DNA of 64,000 bases from Hyphomicrobiales bacterium (GTDB lineage: Bacteria; Pseudomonadota; Alphaproteobacteria; Rhizobiales; Beijerinckiaceae), in assembly GCA_900473415.1 (NCBI GenBank), contig UCLR01000006.1, forward strand, positions 19,704 to 83,703, in the 5' to 3' direction. Below are positions 8,390 through 18,877 of this stretch, piece by piece (positions within the stretch are counted from its first letter, which is position 1; each line of letters begins with the position of its first letter). A program made the translations under genes and the position numbers. The notes below the pieces were generated by a model, which was not told the origin of the DNA, made no database searches, and worked only from the letters and a program-made list of their open reading frames with translations.

Positions 8390-9202
8390 GTGCAACGTGC
8401 CGAACGGTTGCTCGACATGATCCAGAGCCTGCGTCGCCGCAGGCGCCCGGTCACGGCCGAGACGCTGGCCTCCGAGCTCGACGTCTCCGTCCGCACCGTC
8501 TATCGCGACATCGGCGCGCTGGTGCGCCAGGGCGTGCCGGTGCGCGGCGAGGCCGGCATCGGCTATGTGCTCGATGCGGGCTTCGATCTGCCGCCGCTGA
8601 TGCTCTCTCCAGACGAGATCGAGGCCGTTCTGGTCGGCATGCGCTGGCTCAGCGAGCGCGCCGACCCGACGCTCGCGCGGGCGGCCGAGGATGTGGTCAG
8701 CAAGGTCGCGGCCGTGCTGCCGCCGCATCTGAAGCCGGTCCTGCTCGACGGCGCGCTCTTCGCTGCCTCCTATCCCGGCGATCTGCCGATCGATCAGGTC
8801 GATGTCGCCGCGGTGCGCGCCGCCATCCGCAATGGCCGCAAGCTTTCAATCGAGTATAGCGACGAGAGCGGGCACGCGACGCAGCGCATGATCTGGCCGA
8901 TCGGCATGACCTTCTACGAGCGCGTGCGCATCGTCATCGCCTGGTGCGAGCTGAGACAGGCCTTCCGCCATTTCCGCACCGACCGCATCACCGGCCTTCT
9001 CGCGCTGGAGGAGCGTTACCCCGCCCGTCGCGCCGATCTCTTCCGCCGCTGGCAGAAGGAAGAGGAGAAGACCCGCGAGGAATGGGAGCGCTGCAAGCGC
9101 GAGGGCGGCGAGAGCGCGGTTGCCGAAGCTCAGCCGCGGACCACTACGCCGTCTACCAGCCTCGCCCGGCCGGAAGCGACCTCGGCCAGCGCCGCCGGAT
9201 AG
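8390..9202 (+). CDS. YafY-family transcriptional regulator (HTH_11 plus WYL domain)
   Basis: The protein is 270 residues. The N-terminal helix-turn-helix (about 3-57, AETLASELDVSVRTVYRDIGALVRQG) is followed by a linker and a WYL-type sensor domain (about 130-215). The start is GTG. The chain is longer than the roughly 230 residues usual for this group: after the charged helix RRWQKEEEKTREEWERCKRE comes a Ser/Thr/Pro/Ala-rich tail whose last 73 bases overlap the 3' end of purN on the other strand. A palindrome upstream may be its own operator. The ligand and target genes are unknown. Confidence 0.85.
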   Translation: MQRAERLLDMIQSLRRRRRPVTAETLASELDVSVRTVYRDIGALVRQGVPVRGEAGIGYVLDAGFDLPPLMLSPDEIEAVLVGMRWLSERADPTLARAAEDVVSKVAAVLPPHLKPVLLDGALFAASYPGDLPIDQVDVAAVRAAIRNGRKLSIEYSDESGHATQRMIWPIGMTFYERVRIVIAWCELRQAFRHFRTDRITGLLALEERYPARRADLFRRWQKEEEKTREEWERCKREGGESAVAEAQPRTTTPSTSLARPEATSASAAG

Positions 9203-9753
9203 AGCTTGTGTTCCTCGACGAGGACGCGGGCGGATAGCAGATCCTCGTCATCGCCGGGCAGGACCGGCACCTTCGCCTGTAGGATCACCGGCCCGGCATC
9301 GAGCTCCGGCACCACGAAATGCACCGAGCAGCCATGCTCGGCGACGCCGGCTTCGAGCGCCTGTCGATGGGTGTGCGTGCCCTTGAACAGCGGCAGCAGC
9401 GAGGGGTGGATGTTGATCATCCGCCCTTCCCAACGCTTGACGAACCAGGGTGTCAGGATGCGCATGAAGCCGGCGAGCACCAGCAGGTCGATCTGGTTCA
9501 CCCGCAGCAGTTCGTCCACCGCGCGCTCGAATGCCTCGCGGTCCTTGCCGAAGGGGCGATGATCGATCGTCGCCGTGGCGATGCCGAAGCCGCGCGCCCG
9601 GTCGAGCCCGGCGACATCGGGGATATTGGATATGACCAGCGCGATCTCAGCCGGGTAATCCGGCCCGCGGGCGGCCTCCGCGAGCGAGACCATGTTGGAA
9701 CCGCGCCCGGAGATCAGCACTCCGACGCGCTTGCGGGCGGCGGCCGTGCTCAC
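9130..9753 (-). CDS. purN: Phosphoribosylglycinamide formyltransferase
   Basis: PurN formylates GAR to FGAR with 10-formyl-tetrahydrofolate, the third step of purine synthesis. The 207 residues include the phosphate-binding GRGSN (17-21), catalytic Asn114 and His116 in NIHPSLLP, and Asp152 in LDAGPV. The start is GTG overlapping the purM stop by four bases (GTGA), so purM and purN form a translationally coupled pair. The 3' end overlaps the convergent YafY-type gene by 73 bases. Confidence 0.96.
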   Translation of the reverse strand: MSTAAARKRVGVLISGRGSNMVSLAEAARGPDYPAEIALVISNIPDVAGLDRARGFGIATATIDHRPFGKDREAFERAVDELLRVNQIDLLVLAGFMRILTPWFVKRWEGRMINIHPSLLPLFKGTHTHRQALEAGVAEHGCSVHFVVPELDAGPVILQAKVPVLPGDDEDLLSARVLVEEHKLYPAALAEVASGRARLVDGVVVRG

Positions 9754-10823
9754 AGCGCGAGCTTGCCGCGATAGCTGACCGGCTCTTCGCCCTCGGCGAC
9801 CGGCACGACCTCACCAAGCTTCACCGGCGCTTCGCCCGCGGCCTTCAATGCGGCGAGGACATCGTCGGCCTTGGCCGCATCGGCGGCGACGATCATGCCG
9901 ATGCCGCAGTTGAAGGTGCGCAGCATCTCGCGCTCCGCCACGCCGCCGGTCTTGGCGAGCCAGCCGAAGACAGGCGGGACCGGGATCGCGGGCAGGTCGA
10001 GGGCGACGCCGAGCCCTTCCGGCAGCACGCGCGGGATGTTGTCGGGGAAGCCGCCACCAGTGATATGCGCCAGTGCCTTGATGCCGTCGGTGGCCTTGAG
10101 CGCCTGGAGCAGCGGCTTCACATAGATCCGGGTCGGCTCCAGCAGCGCCTCAGCCAGGCTCTTGCCCTGAGCGAACGGGGCGGGGGCTTCCCAGCCGAGC
10201 CCGCTCATCTGAACGATGCGGCGCACCAGCGAATAGCCGTTGGAATGCACGCCGGAGGAGGGCAGGCCGAACACCACGTCGCCGGGCTTGAGGTCCTCGC
10301 GCGGCAAGAGCGTGCCGCGCTCGGCAGCGCCGACCGCGAAGCCGGCGAGGTCGTAATCCTTCTCGGCATACATGCCGGGCATCTCGGCGGTCTCGCCACC
10401 GATTAGCGCGCAGCCGGCCTGCCGGCAGCCATCGGCGATGCCGCGCACGATCTCGACGCCGACCTTGGGGTCGAGCTTGCCGGTGGCGTAATAGTCGAGG
10501 AAGAGCAGTGGCTCGGCACCCTGCACGATCAGGTCGTTGACGCACATGGCGACGAGGTCGATGCCGATCGTCGAATGCAGCCCGCTCTCGATCGCGATCT
10601 TCACCTTGGTGCCGACGCCGTCATTGGCGGCGACGAGGATCGGGTCGTTGAAGCCGGCTGCCTTGAGGTCGAACAGCCCGCCGAAGCCGCCAATCTCGGC
10701 ATCGGCTCCTGGCCGGCGCGTCGCGCGCACCAGCGGCTTGATCTGATCGACCATGGCGTTGCCTGCGTCGATGTCGACGCCTGCCTGCGCATAGGTCAGT
10801 CCGTTCGCGCCGGGCTTGCTCAT
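9750..10823 (-). CDS. purM: Phosphoribosylformylglycinamidine cyclo-ligase
   Basis: PurM closes the imidazole ring (FGAM to AIR) using ATP, the fifth step of purine synthesis. The 357 residues are typical of the family. [15 protein letters not shown] opens the chain, with [23 protein letters not shown] and [14 protein letters not shown] marking the PurM/SelD-type ATP-binding fold. An AAGGCGG ribosome site precedes the ATG. It leads the purM-purN operon and diverges from the phosphatidyltransferase gene. Confidence 0.97.
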   Translation of the reverse strand: MSKPGANGLTYAQAGVDIDAGNAMVDQIKPLVRATRRPGADAEIGGFGGLFDLKAAGFNDPILVAANDGVGTKVKIAIESGLHSTIGIDLVAMCVNDLIVQGAEPLLFLDYYATGKLDPKVGVEIVRGIADGCRQAGCALIGGETAEMPGMYAEKDYDLAGFAVGAAERGTLLPREDLKPGDVVFGLPSSGVHSNGYSLVRRIVQMSGLGWEAPAPFAQGKSLAEALLEPTRIYVKPLLQALKATDGIKALAHITGGGFPDNIPRVLPEGLGVALDLPAIPVPPVFGWLAKTGGVAEREMLRTFNCGIGMIVAADAAKADDVLAALKAAGEAPVKLGEVVPVAEGEEPVSYRGKLAL

Positions 10824-11016
10824 AGCGTTTCCGCCTTCCTTCCTGCTTTCGGCGAGCGATAGGCAAGCGCGCCGCGGCTGGCAAGGCGTATCGGTATTTT
10901 CGCTCTCGTCGATCCACTGCCGACGACCCCGGAACCCGATCGGATCCGTCGCATTGCAATCCGGTCGGCGCGTGCTCTAGCCTCGCCGAATGTCGCGATC
11001 CGTCCGGGCGTTTTGA

Positions 11017-11547
11017 ATGACGATCCCCAACCTGATCACCATAGGGCGGCTGTTCCTGGTGCCGCTGGTGATCGTCATGATCGTCAATGCCCGCTGGGAC
11101 GCGGCCTTCATTATCTTCGTCGTCGCCGGGGTCTCGGACGCCATCGACGGTTTCCTTGCCCGCCGTTGCGGCATGGCGAGCGAACTCGGAGCCTATCTCG
11201 ATCCCGTCGCCGACAAATCGCTGATCGTCTCGATCTATATCACGCTCGCGTTGGTCGGCGCGGTGCCGGTCTGGCTCGTCATCCTCGTGGTCGCCCGCGA
11301 CCTCATGATCGTGGCAGCGGTGATCCTGTCCTGGCTGCTCGCCAAGCCGGTGACCATAGCCCCTTTTCTTGTCAGCAAGCTCAACACCGCGGCGCAGATC
11401 GCTTTCGCCGCGCTGGCGCTTGGGACGCGCGCTTTCGGGGTCGATCTGGGCTCCGGTTTCATTGTCGGAGAGATCATCGTCGCGCTGTTGACGCTCGCCT
11501 CGATGACGGCCTATCTCGCTTTCTGGCTGCGCCACATGGCGGGCTGA
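11017..11547 (+). CDS. CDP-alcohol phosphatidyltransferase family protein
   Basis: This 176-residue integral membrane enzyme has about five or six membrane helices. The family signature D-x2-D-G-x2-A-R-x8-G-x3-D-x3-D is intact at Asp41 to Asp66 (SDAIDGFLARR...LGAYLDPVADK). Such enzymes displace CMP from a CDP-diacylglycerol to make phosphatidylglycerophosphate or cardiolipin-type lipids. The sequence does not settle the acceptor alcohol. It is followed after 29 bases by the AI-2E permease and then hdaA. Confidence 0.88.
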   Translation: MTIPNLITIGRLFLVPLVIVMIVNARWDAAFIIFVVAGVSDAIDGFLARRCGMASELGAYLDPVADKSLIVSIYITLALVGAVPVWLVILVVARDLMIVAAVILSWLLAKPVTIAPFLVSKLNTAAQIAFAALALGTRAFGVDLGSGFIVGEIIVALLTLASMTAYLAFWLRHMAG

Positions 11548-11576
11548 AGGCCGCCGGACGCAAAAGAGGCTGATCG

Positions 11577-12686
11577 ATGACCTTGCAGCGCCAGATCGGT
11601 TTTTGGCTCGGCTCCCTGCTCGTCTTCGTGCTGCTGCTCGTCGTGTTGCGCGATGTGCTGCTCCCCTTCATCGCGGCGCTCGCACTCGCCTATCTGCTCG
11701 ATCCGCTGGCCGACCGGCTGGAGCGCATGGGCATGGACCGGCTGGCGGCGACGATCGTCATCCTCGTCGTCTTCCTGCTGCTGTTCGTGCTGGTGCTGGT
11801 GCTGCTCGTGCCTCTGCTCGGCCAGCAGCTCGCCGGCCTCGTCGCCCGGCTACCGTCTGATGCTGCCAAGCTGCAGGCGATCGTGCTGGAGAGGGGCGCG
11901 CCCTGGATCGAGCGCTTTGGCGGCGAGAAGCTGACGCAGGAGGCGCAGAATTCCCTCGGCAACCTCGTCGGCGAGGCGACGAAATGGGTTGGCGGCCTGC
12001 TGCAGTCGCTCTGGAGCGGCGGCACCGCGATCATCGGCGTGTTCTCACTGCTGGTGCTGACGCCGGTCATCGCCTTCTATCTGCTGGCCGACTGGGACCG
12101 GATGGTCGAAACGGTCGATGGCTGGCTGCCGCTCGATCACCGCGACACCATCCGCGGCCTGCTGCATGAGATGGACCTCGCCATCGCCGGCTTCCTGCGT
12201 GGCCAGGCGCTGGTCTGCCTGCTGCTAGGCACCTTCTACGCCATCGGGTTGAGTCTGGTCGGCGTCAATTTCGGTGCGCTGATCGGCATCATCTCCGGCT
12301 TCCTCTCCTTCATCCCCTATGTCGGCTCGCTGACCGGGCTCGTGCTTTCGGTCGGCGTCGCGATCGTGCAGTTCTGGCCGGACTGGACCTGGCCTCTGGC
12401 GACGCTCGGCGTTTTCCTCGCCGGCCAGTTCCTGGAAGGGAACATCTTCCAGCCGAAATTCGTCGGCGATTCGATCGGCGTCCATCCCGTCTGGCTGATG
12501 TTCGCCCTGCTTGCGTTCGGCTCGCTCTTTGGTTTCGTCGGGTTGCTCCTGGCCGTGCCGCTTGCAGCGGTCATCGGCGTGCTTTGCCGTTTCGCGCTAC
12601 GGCAATATCTGGCGAGCCGCCTTTATTACGGCAGCGACGCTGCCCGCGCGGCCGAGGCCAAGGCACGCCGCGACGCCAAGCCCTGA
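11577..12686 (+). CDS. AI-2E/PerM family transporter
   Basis: This is a 369-residue inner-membrane protein. The N-terminal paired hydrophobic helices (about 8-80), a soluble segment (about 85-140) and a cluster of further helices (about 145-330) are typical of the PerM/AI-2E exporter family. The conserved motif GxVxGNxxxP-like region appears as GQFLEGNIFQPKFVGDSIGVHPVWL near 280-305. The substrate is not established for most members. It precedes hdaA, an arrangement I recall from other alphaproteobacteria. Confidence 0.88.
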   Translation: MTLQRQIGFWLGSLLVFVLLLVVLRDVLLPFIAALALAYLLDPLADRLERMGMDRLAATIVILVVFLLLFVLVLVLLVPLLGQQLAGLVARLPSDAAKLQAIVLERGAPWIERFGGEKLTQEAQNSLGNLVGEATKWVGGLLQSLWSGGTAIIGVFSLLVLTPVIAFYLLADWDRMVETVDGWLPLDHRDTIRGLLHEMDLAIAGFLRGQALVCLLLGTFYAIGLSLVGVNFGALIGIISGFLSFIPYVGSLTGLVLSVGVAIVQFWPDWTWPLATLGVFLAGQFLEGNIFQPKFVGDSIGVHPVWLMFALLAFGSLFGFVGLLLAVPLAAVIGVLCRFALRQYLASRLYYGSDAARAAEAKARRDAKP

Positions 12687-12723
12687 AACACGAAGTCAAA
12701 CGCTGCAAAGTCCCGAACCGCTT

Positions 12724-13422
12724 ATGCCCGACGTTCCGCAACGCCCACGCCAGCTCGCCTTCGACCTGCCGATCGACAGCCGTCACGGCATCGAGGACTT
12801 TCTGGTCGGCGCCTCGAACGAGGCGGCCTATGGGTTGATCGAGCGCTGGCCGGCCTGGCCCGAGGCTTGGCTGCGGCTGACCGGCCCGGAGGGGGCGGGC
12901 AAGACGCACCTGGCCGCCATCTGGGCCAGAGCCGCTCATGCCTGGACGCTGTCGGCCTCCGAGTTGACCGAGGAGAAGGTGCCGCATCTGGTTTCCGGCG
13001 GCGCGCTGGTGATCGAGGATTGCGATGCCGGCACGCTCGACGAGCCGGCGCTGTTCCATCTGATGAATGCGATCAAGGCGCGCGGCGGCTATCTGCTGCT
13101 GACGGCGCGCCGGCCGCCTGATCTCTGGGGGCTCTCCGTGCCGGACCTGCTGTCGCGGCTGCGGCTGGCGCCCAGCGCCACCATCGAGCCGCCCGACGAC
13201 GCGCTGCTGCGCGCCGTCCTCGTCAAGCTCTTCATCGATCGGCAGCTTGTGGTCGATACCGCCGTGATCGACGCGCTGGCCTTGCGGATGGAGCGTTCCT
13301 TCGCCGCCGCTCGGCAGGTCGTCGACAGGCTCGACAAGGTCGCGCTGGAACGCGGCCGCCGCGTCACGCGGCCGCTGGTGCAGGAGGTGCTGGCGGAATT
13401 GTTCCCGGACGAGCCGGGCTGA
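12724..13422 (+). CDS. hdaA: DnaA-related replication inhibitor HdaA
   Basis: HdaA, the alphaproteobacterial Hda, stimulates ATP hydrolysis by DnaA on the sliding clamp and so prevents over-initiation. The 232-residue protein starts with a clamp-binding motif QLAFDLP (about 8-14). It keeps a Walker A GPEGAGKTHL (about 54-63) and Walker B LVIEDCD, and ends with a DnaA-type lid domain. ATG 12724 was chosen because it places the clamp motif at the N-terminus; upstream in-frame starts lie inside the permease gene. It is close to ppk1. Confidence 0.9.
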   Translation: MPDVPQRPRQLAFDLPIDSRHGIEDFLVGASNEAAYGLIERWPAWPEAWLRLTGPEGAGKTHLAAIWARAAHAWTLSASELTEEKVPHLVSGGALVIEDCDAGTLDEPALFHLMNAIKARGGYLLLTARRPPDLWGLSVPDLLSRLRLAPSATIEPPDDALLRAVLVKLFIDRQLVVDTAVIDALALRMERSFAAARQVVDRLDKVALERGRRVTRPLVQEVLAELFPDEPG

Positions 13423-13452
13423 GCCGGCTGCGAAACGCAGGAGGAAGATAGA

Positions 13453-13812
13453 ATGGACGGGCCGTCCGCGGATGTCTGGCTTTTCTCCTATGGCACGCTG
13501 CGCCAGAGGAACGTCCAGCTCGCCACCTTCGGCCGGGAGCTCGAAGGCCGCGATGATGTGCTCGTTGGCTTCGCCAGGCGTATGATCGCGATCGGCGACC
13601 CAGCAATTGTCGCGACCAGCGGCGAGAGCCATCACCCCATCGTGACGCGGACTGACGATCCTGGCGACGAGGTGCCCGGCACGGTGTTCCGCATCAGCGC
13701 GGAAGAACTCGCGGCCGCTGACAGCTATGAGGTTTCGGACTATCGGCGGGTTGCGGTGCAGCTGAAGTCGGGCCTGGAGGCCTATGTCTATGTCGCGGCC
13801 GCCGGGATCTGA
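13453..13812 (+). CDS. Gamma-glutamylcyclotransferase family protein (GGCT/AIG2-like)
   Basis: This is a 119-residue single-domain protein. The defining YGTLR motif is at 13-17 and the acidic catalytic region follows near EVPGTVFRISAEELAAADSYE. Family members release 5-oxoproline from gamma-glutamyl amines or peptides; the exact substrate is open. AGGAGG lies about eight bases before the ATG. It sits between hdaA and ppk1 in the same direction. Confidence 0.85.
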   Translation: MDGPSADVWLFSYGTLRQRNVQLATFGRELEGRDDVLVGFARRMIAIGDPAIVATSGESHHPIVTRTDDPGDEVPGTVFRISAEELAAADSYEVSDYRRVAVQLKSGLEAYVYVAAAGI

Positions 13813-13920
13813 CTCACGCGGCCCGCGTTGAATAATGTCGACCGTTATCGAGTCGTCACGCTAGAGTGGATTTAACTGCCGGGCATGAGTACCACGACGA
13901 TCAGGACGCGGAAGAAGCGC

Positions 13921-16116
13921 ATGAACCTCGACACCGTGACCGACGTCCCGGACAAGGTTTCCGAGGAGAGCGAGGCGCCGGCGTTGCGCCAGAGCCCCGA
14001 GCGCTTCGTGAACCGCGAGCTCTCCTGGCTGCAGTTCAACCGGCGAGTGATGGAGGAGGCCTCCAACCGCCACCACCCGCTGCTCGAGCAACTGCGTTTC
14101 CTCTCGATCTCGGCCAACAATCTCGATGAGTTCTTCATGGTCCGCGTCTCGGGCCTGCGTGAGCAGCTCAAGGCGGGCGTGGTCACGCAGAGCCAGGATG
14201 GGCTGACCCCAGCTGAGCAACTCGTCGCCATCGGCCAGACGGTCGCCGCCCTGACCGACGACCAGCAGGCGCGCTGGGCAGAGTTGAGCCACGACCTGCA
14301 CGAGAACCGCATCCACCTGCTCCAGCCCGCCGACATCGGCCCCCAGGACCGGATCTGGCTGGAGGACTATTTCCTCAACTACATTTTCCCGGTGCTGACG
14401 CCGCTGGCGATCGACCCGGCCCATCCTTTCCCCTTCATCCCCAATCTCGGCTTCACCGTCGCGCTTGCCCTGGAGCGCAAGAGCGACGCGCGCCAGCTCG
14501 ATGCGCTGATCCGCGTGCCGACCAAGATGGACCGCTTCATCGAGCTCCCCGATCTTGCCCGCGAGGGGCTGCATCGTTTCATCACGCTCGACGACGCCGT
14601 TTCGATCTTCATCGCCAAGCTTTTCCCCGGATATGAGGTGAAGGGGGCGGGCTCCTTCCGCGTCATCCGCGACTCCGATCTCGATATCGAGGAGGAGGCG
14701 GAGGATCTCGTCCGCGTCTTCGAGACCATGCTGAAGCAGCGCCGGCTCGGCGTCGTCATCCGTCTCGAAGTCTCGAACGGCATGCCGGATCATCTGCGCC
14801 GGCTGATCGTGCGGGAGCTCAAGGTCGACCTCGACGAGGTCGTCGAAGTCGATGGCATGATCGGCCTCAACGAACTCTCCCAACTCGTCGGCGTCGATCG
14901 GCCGGACCTGAAGTTCAAGCCCTACAATGCCCGCTTCCCGGAGCGCATCCGCGAGCACGGCGGCGACTGCTTGGCCGCGATCCGCCAGAAGGACCTGCTC
15001 GTCCACCACCCCTATGAGAGCTTCGACGTCGTCGTGCAGTTCCTGCAGCAGGCGGCGCGCGATCCCAACGTGGTCGCGATCAAGCAGACGCTCTACCGCA
15101 CGTCGGCGAATTCGCCGATCGTCAAGGCGCTGACCGAGGCCGCCGAGGCCGGCAAGTCGGTCACCGCGCTGGTCGAGCTGAAGGCGCGCTTCGACGAGGA
15201 AGCGAATATCCGCTGGGCCAAGGAGATGGAGCGCGCCGGCGTCCAGGTCGTCTACGGCTTCATCGAGCTCAAGACCCACGCCAAGCTCTCTCTGGTCGTG
15301 CGGCGCGAGGCTGGCCAGCTCGTAAGCTATTGCCATATCGCGACCGGCAACTATCACCCGATCACGGCGCGCATCTATACCGACGTCTCCTTCTTCACCG
15401 CCGATCCGGTGATCGCGCAGGACGTGGCGCGCATCTTCAACTTCATCACGGGTTATGCCGAGCCGGCCGAGCTCGAATGCATGTCGGTCTCGCCGACCGG
15501 GCTGAAGCAGCGCCTGCTCGCCGACATCGCCGGCGAGGTCGCCCACGCCAAGGCCGGCCGCAAGGGCGCGATCTGGGGCAAGTGCAACGCGCTCGTCGAC
15601 CCCGAGATCATCGACGCGCTCTATGATGCCAGCCAGGCCGGGGTCGAGATCGACTTCATCGTGCGCGGCATCTGCTGCCTGAAGCCGGGCGTGCCCGGCC
15701 TGTCGGAGAACATCCGCGTCAAGTCGATCATCGGCCGTTTCCTTGAGCACACGCGCGTCTATGCCTTCGGGGCGGGGCACGGCCTGCCCTCGGCCAAGGC
15801 CAAGGTCTACATCTCCTCGGCCGATCTCATGCCGCGCAATCTAGACCGCCGTGTCGAGGCGCTCACTCCCATCCTGAATCCGACGGTGCATCAGCAGCTG
15901 CTGGATCAGATCATGCTCGCCAATCTTCTCGACAACGAGCAGAGCTGGACGATATTGCCCGACGGCGGCTCGCGCCGCATTGTGCCCGCGCCGAATGACG
16001 AGCCGTTCAACGCGCATAATTACTTCATGACAAACCCGAGCCTGTCCGGTCGTGGAAAATCGCTCTCCAACTCCAGTCCCCGTTCTCTCTCGCGCCGGGG
16101 AGGGCGTAAGGCCTGA
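13921..16116 (+). CDS. ppk1: Polyphosphate kinase 1
   Basis: Ppk1 reversibly polymerises the gamma-phosphate of ATP into polyphosphate. The 731 residues comprise an N-terminal helical domain ([20 protein letters not shown] near 25-44), a head domain and the two phospholipase-D-like catalytic domains. The catalytic histidine regions [12 protein letters not shown] and [13 protein letters not shown] are intact. The ATG with GGAAG seven bases upstream is preferred over one at 13885. The C-terminus after [12 protein letters not shown] is an Arg/Ser-rich tail of about 20 residues encoded where ppx already begins. Confidence 0.96.
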   Translation: MNLDTVTDVPDKVSEESEAPALRQSPERFVNRELSWLQFNRRVMEEASNRHHPLLEQLRFLSISANNLDEFFMVRVSGLREQLKAGVVTQSQDGLTPAEQLVAIGQTVAALTDDQQARWAELSHDLHENRIHLLQPADIGPQDRIWLEDYFLNYIFPVLTPLAIDPAHPFPFIPNLGFTVALALERKSDARQLDALIRVPTKMDRFIELPDLAREGLHRFITLDDAVSIFIAKLFPGYEVKGAGSFRVIRDSDLDIEEEAEDLVRVFETMLKQRRLGVVIRLEVSNGMPDHLRRLIVRELKVDLDEVVEVDGMIGLNELSQLVGVDRPDLKFKPYNARFPERIREHGGDCLAAIRQKDLLVHHPYESFDVVVQFLQQAARDPNVVAIKQTLYRTSANSPIVKALTEAAEAGKSVTALVELKARFDEEANIRWAKEMERAGVQVVYGFIELKTHAKLSLVVRREAGQLVSYCHIATGNYHPITARIYTDVSFFTADPVIAQDVARIFNFITGYAEPAELECMSVSPTGLKQRLLADIAGEVAHAKAGRKGAIWGKCNALVDPEIIDALYDASQAGVEIDFIVRGICCLKPGVPGLSENIRVKSIIGRFLEHTRVYAFGAGHGLPSAKAKVYISSADLMPRNLDRRVEALTPILNPTVHQQLLDQIMLANLLDNEQSWTILPDGGSRRIVPAPNDEPFNAHNYFMTNPSLSGRGKSLSNSSPRSLSRRGGRKA

Positions 16117-17626
16117 ACTCCGGCACGCGCCGGGGCGGCTTGCGCTCTCCGACACCATTGCGATCATCGACATCGGCTCGAACTCCGTTCGTCTCGTCGT
16201 CTACGAGATGCTGACGCGCGCGACCTCGCAGGTCTTCAACGAGAAGGAGATGGCCGGTCTCGGCCGGCAGGTCGCCTCGACCGGCCGCCTCGCCGAGGAT
16301 GCCATCGAGACGGCGATCGCCGCGCTGGTGCGCTTCCGCCTTCTGTGCGAGGCCATGCAGGTCGGCGAGATTCGCGTGATCGCCACCGCCGCGGCGCGCT
16401 ATGCCAAGAACGGGCCCGCCTTCATCGCCCGTGCGGAGCAGGCCATCGGCCAGCCCATTGAGCTGATCTCGGGCGGTCGCGAGGCGGAGCTTTCCGGCCT
16501 CGGGGTGATCTCCGGTTTCGACAATCCCAATGGCGTGGTTGGCGACCTCGGCGGCGGCAGCCTCGAGCTGATCTCGGTCAAGAACGGCACAGTCGGGGAG
16601 GGCGCCAGCGTCCCGCTCGGCGGCTTGGCTCTGCTCGACCGCTCGAAGGGCTCGCTCAAGGCGGCCGAGAAGATCGTCCGGGACGAACTCGACAAGCTCC
16701 CGCAGCTTGCCGCCATGCGCGGCCGCGACTTCTTCGCCGTCGGCGGTACCTGGCGCGCGCTGGCGACGCTGCACCAGCGCCGGGCGAACTACCCGCTCAA
16801 CGTCATGCACGGCTATGCGCTGCCCACCAAGGACGTTGCCGATTTCGTCAAGCTGGTCGAGCGGGCCGACGCGACCGTGCTCGACGCGATCGAGGCGGTT
16901 TCTTCCGCCCGCCGGCCGCTCCTTGCCTATGGCGCGCTGGTGCTGGACGAGGTGATCAAGCGAGGCAAGCCGCGCAGCATCATCATCTCGGCTCAGGGCG
17001 TGCGGGAAGGCCTGTTGCACGAGCAACTGCCGGCCGAGCAGCGCCAGGCCGATCCGCTGCTGCAGTCGGCGCGCGATTACAACCTGCTGCGCGCCCGCGA
17101 CCCGCGCCACGCCGCCGATCTGATCGAATGGACCTGCGGCATCATCGAGACGGCCGGCCTCGCTCAGGACGAGCCGCATGGCCGGCTGGTTGAGGCGGTC
17201 TGTCTGCTCTCCGACATCGGCTGGCGCGCGCATCCGGACTATCGCGGCGAGCAGAGCATGAACGTCATCGCTCATGCCTATTTCACCGGCGTCGACCATG
17301 TCGGTCGCGCCTTCCTGGCCCTCACCATCTTCCTGCGTTACGCGGGGCTGAAGGCAAGTTCGCCTGCGGCGGCGGGCTTGAGGACGCTGCTTTCGCCTTC
17401 GCTCTTCGCCCGCGCGACGCTGATCGCGGCGATCTTCCGCGTCGCCTATCTGCTCTCGGCCGGTATGGCGGGTATCCTGCCGCGCATCCAGGCCACCTGC
17501 GTCGACGGCCGCTTGGTGCTGCGCTTCCCGGGTGACCTGGCGCCGCTGGCGAGCGAGCGCGTCGAGGGCCGGCTCAAGCAACTCGCCAGGCTGCTCGACC
17601 GGGAATTCGAGATCGGGCGGATCTGA
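16052..17626 (+). CDS. ppx: Exopolyphosphatase / Ppx-GppA family phosphatase
   Basis: Ppx hydrolyses polyphosphate processively from its ends, and some members also convert pppGpp to ppGpp. The 524 residues carry the ASKHA-fold motifs [15 protein letters not shown] near 34-48 and [11 protein letters not shown] near 165-175, followed by a C-terminal HD-like helical region. The only plausible start is GTG at 16052, which overlaps ppk1 by 65 bases in another frame; no ATG, GTG or TTG lies closer to the conserved core. The overlap suggests coupled expression of the synthesising and degrading enzymes. Confidence 0.93.
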   Translation: MENRSPTPVPVLSRAGEGVRPELRHAPGRLALSDTIAIIDIGSNSVRLVVYEMLTRATSQVFNEKEMAGLGRQVASTGRLAEDAIETAIAALVRFRLLCEAMQVGEIRVIATAAARYAKNGPAFIARAEQAIGQPIELISGGREAELSGLGVISGFDNPNGVVGDLGGGSLELISVKNGTVGEGASVPLGGLALLDRSKGSLKAAEKIVRDELDKLPQLAAMRGRDFFAVGGTWRALATLHQRRANYPLNVMHGYALPTKDVADFVKLVERADATVLDAIEAVSSARRPLLAYGALVLDEVIKRGKPRSIIISAQGVREGLLHEQLPAEQRQADPLLQSARDYNLLRARDPRHAADLIEWTCGIIETAGLAQDEPHGRLVEAVCLLSDIGWRAHPDYRGEQSMNVIAHAYFTGVDHVGRAFLALTIFLRYAGLKASSPAAAGLRTLLSPSLFARATLIAAIFRVAYLLSAGMAGILPRIQATCVDGRLVLRFPGDLAPLASERVEGRLKQLARLLDREFEIGRI

Positions 17627-17640
17627 GGGTTTGGCCCACC

Positions 17641-17675
17641 GTCATTCCGGGCTCAGGCCTTCGGCCTGCCCCGGA
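17641..17675. terminator. Bidirectional terminator-like palindrome between ppx and metC
   Basis: The element begins GTCATTCCGGGC, like the family A repeats, and pairs TCCGGG/CCCGGA-type arms (17645-17650 with 17670-17675) around an inner aggcc-ttc-ggcct hairpin. It separates two convergent genes. No T-run follows. Confidence 0.55.
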
Positions 17676-17686
17676 AACGGTCGGGC

Positions 17687-18877
17687 TCAGCTCGCCGCCC
17701 GCAGCCGGGCGAAACCGGCGTCGAGATCGGCCTTCAGGTCCTCGAGGTTTTCCAGGCCGATATGGATGCGTACGGTTGGACCCTTGAAGTTCGGCGTCGT
17801 CACCGTGCGATAGGCCCGGCAGTCGAAGGGCAGGACGAGGCTCTCATAGCCGCCCCATGACGCCCCGATGCCGAACAGGGTCAGCCCGTCCAGCATCGCG
17901 CCGACAGCCTTCATCGACACGGGCTTGAGTTCAATGGTGAAGAGCGAGGAGGCGCCGGTGAAATCGCGCTTCCAGATGTCGTGGCCAGGGCTGCCGGGCA
18001 GGGCGGGATGCAGCACGCGCGCGACTTCCGGGCGCTCGCGCAGCCACTCCGCCATGGCGAGGCCGGCCGGCATCTGTTCCTTGAGCCGGATCGCCATCGT
18101 CCGCATGCCGCGCAGCGTCAAGAAAGCGTCCTCCGGCGCGACCATCATTCCGAGCTGGTGCCAGGCGGCGTTGAGCTGCTTGTAGAGCTCGGGCGTGCGC
18201 GCCGAGATCGTGCCGATCAGCACGTCTGAATGGGCGGCATAGTACTTCGTGCCGGCCTGGACCGAGAGGTCGACCCCGAAACGATGGCTGTCGAAGAAGA
18301 GGGGCGTCGCCCAGGTGTTGTCCATCGCGACCAGGACGCCGTGCTCGTGCGCGGCTTCGACGATGGCCGGGATATCCTGCATCTCGAAGGTCTGCGAACC
18401 GGGCGCCTCGGTCCAGACCAGCTTCGTGTTCGGCTTGAACAGCTTCGCGATGTCGCTGCCTACGAGGGGGTCGTAATAGGTCACCTCGACGCCCATCCGC
18501 CGCAGGAAGGTGTCGCAGAAGTTTCGCGTCGGACGGTAGACGCTGTCCGTCACCAGAACGTGATCCCCGGAGGACGCGGCGGCGAGCAGGGCCAGTGTGC
18601 AGGCCAGCAGACCAGACGGGGTCACCACGACGCCGGCACCCTTCTCGATCGAGTTGGCCGCCGCGACCAGCGCGTCCAGAGTCGGGCTGCCGTCGGTGCC
18701 ATAGGTGTAGCGCGCCTTGCGGACGAGGAAGTCCTCCGTGTTCGGATAGACGACCGTCGAGCCTCGTACGATAGGCGGATTGACAAAGCCGTAGCTGTCT
18801 TCGGGGTCGCGGCCGGCAAGGACGAGGCGCGTGCGCTCGTCGAGGCGCGCGAATTCAGACGAAGACAGCTTTTTCAT
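17687..18877 (-). CDS. metC: Cystathionine beta-lyase
   Basis: MetC cleaves cystathionine to homocysteine, pyruvate and ammonia in methionine synthesis, using pyridoxal phosphate. The 396-residue chain has the Cys/Met-metabolism PLP fold. Lys211 in SVQAGTKYYAAHSD is the predicted Schiff-base lysine, with AMDNTWATPLFF holding the cofactor aspartate. SWGGYESLVLPF near the C-terminus is the lyase signature. An upstream in-frame ATG at 18943 would add a non-conserved tail. Neither start has a strong ribosome site. Confidence 0.92.
   Translation of the reverse strand: MKKLSSSEFARLDERTRLVLAGRDPEDSYGFVNPPIVRGSTVVYPNTEDFLVRKARYTYGTDGSPTLDALVAAANSIEKGAGVVVTPSGLLACTLALLAAASSGDHVLVTDSVYRPTRNFCDTFLRRMGVEVTYYDPLVGSDIAKLFKPNTKLVWTEAPGSQTFEMQDIPAIVEAAHEHGVLVAMDNTWATPLFFDSHRFGVDLSVQAGTKYYAAHSDVLIGTISARTPELYKQLNAAWHQLGMMVAPEDAFLTLRGMRTMAIRLKEQMPAGLAMAEWLRERPEVARVLHPALPGSPGHDIWKRDFTGASSLFTIELKPVSMKAVGAMLDGLTLFGIGASWGGYESLVLPFDCRAYRTVTTPNFKGPTVRIHIGLENLEDLKADLDAGFARLRAAS

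Noticed and set aside
13861..15780. 639-codon open frame antisense to ppk1
   Set aside because: It mirrors the codon pattern of ppk1, has no ribosome site and shows only the Asp/Leu/Arg/Ala-rich composition of shadow frames.
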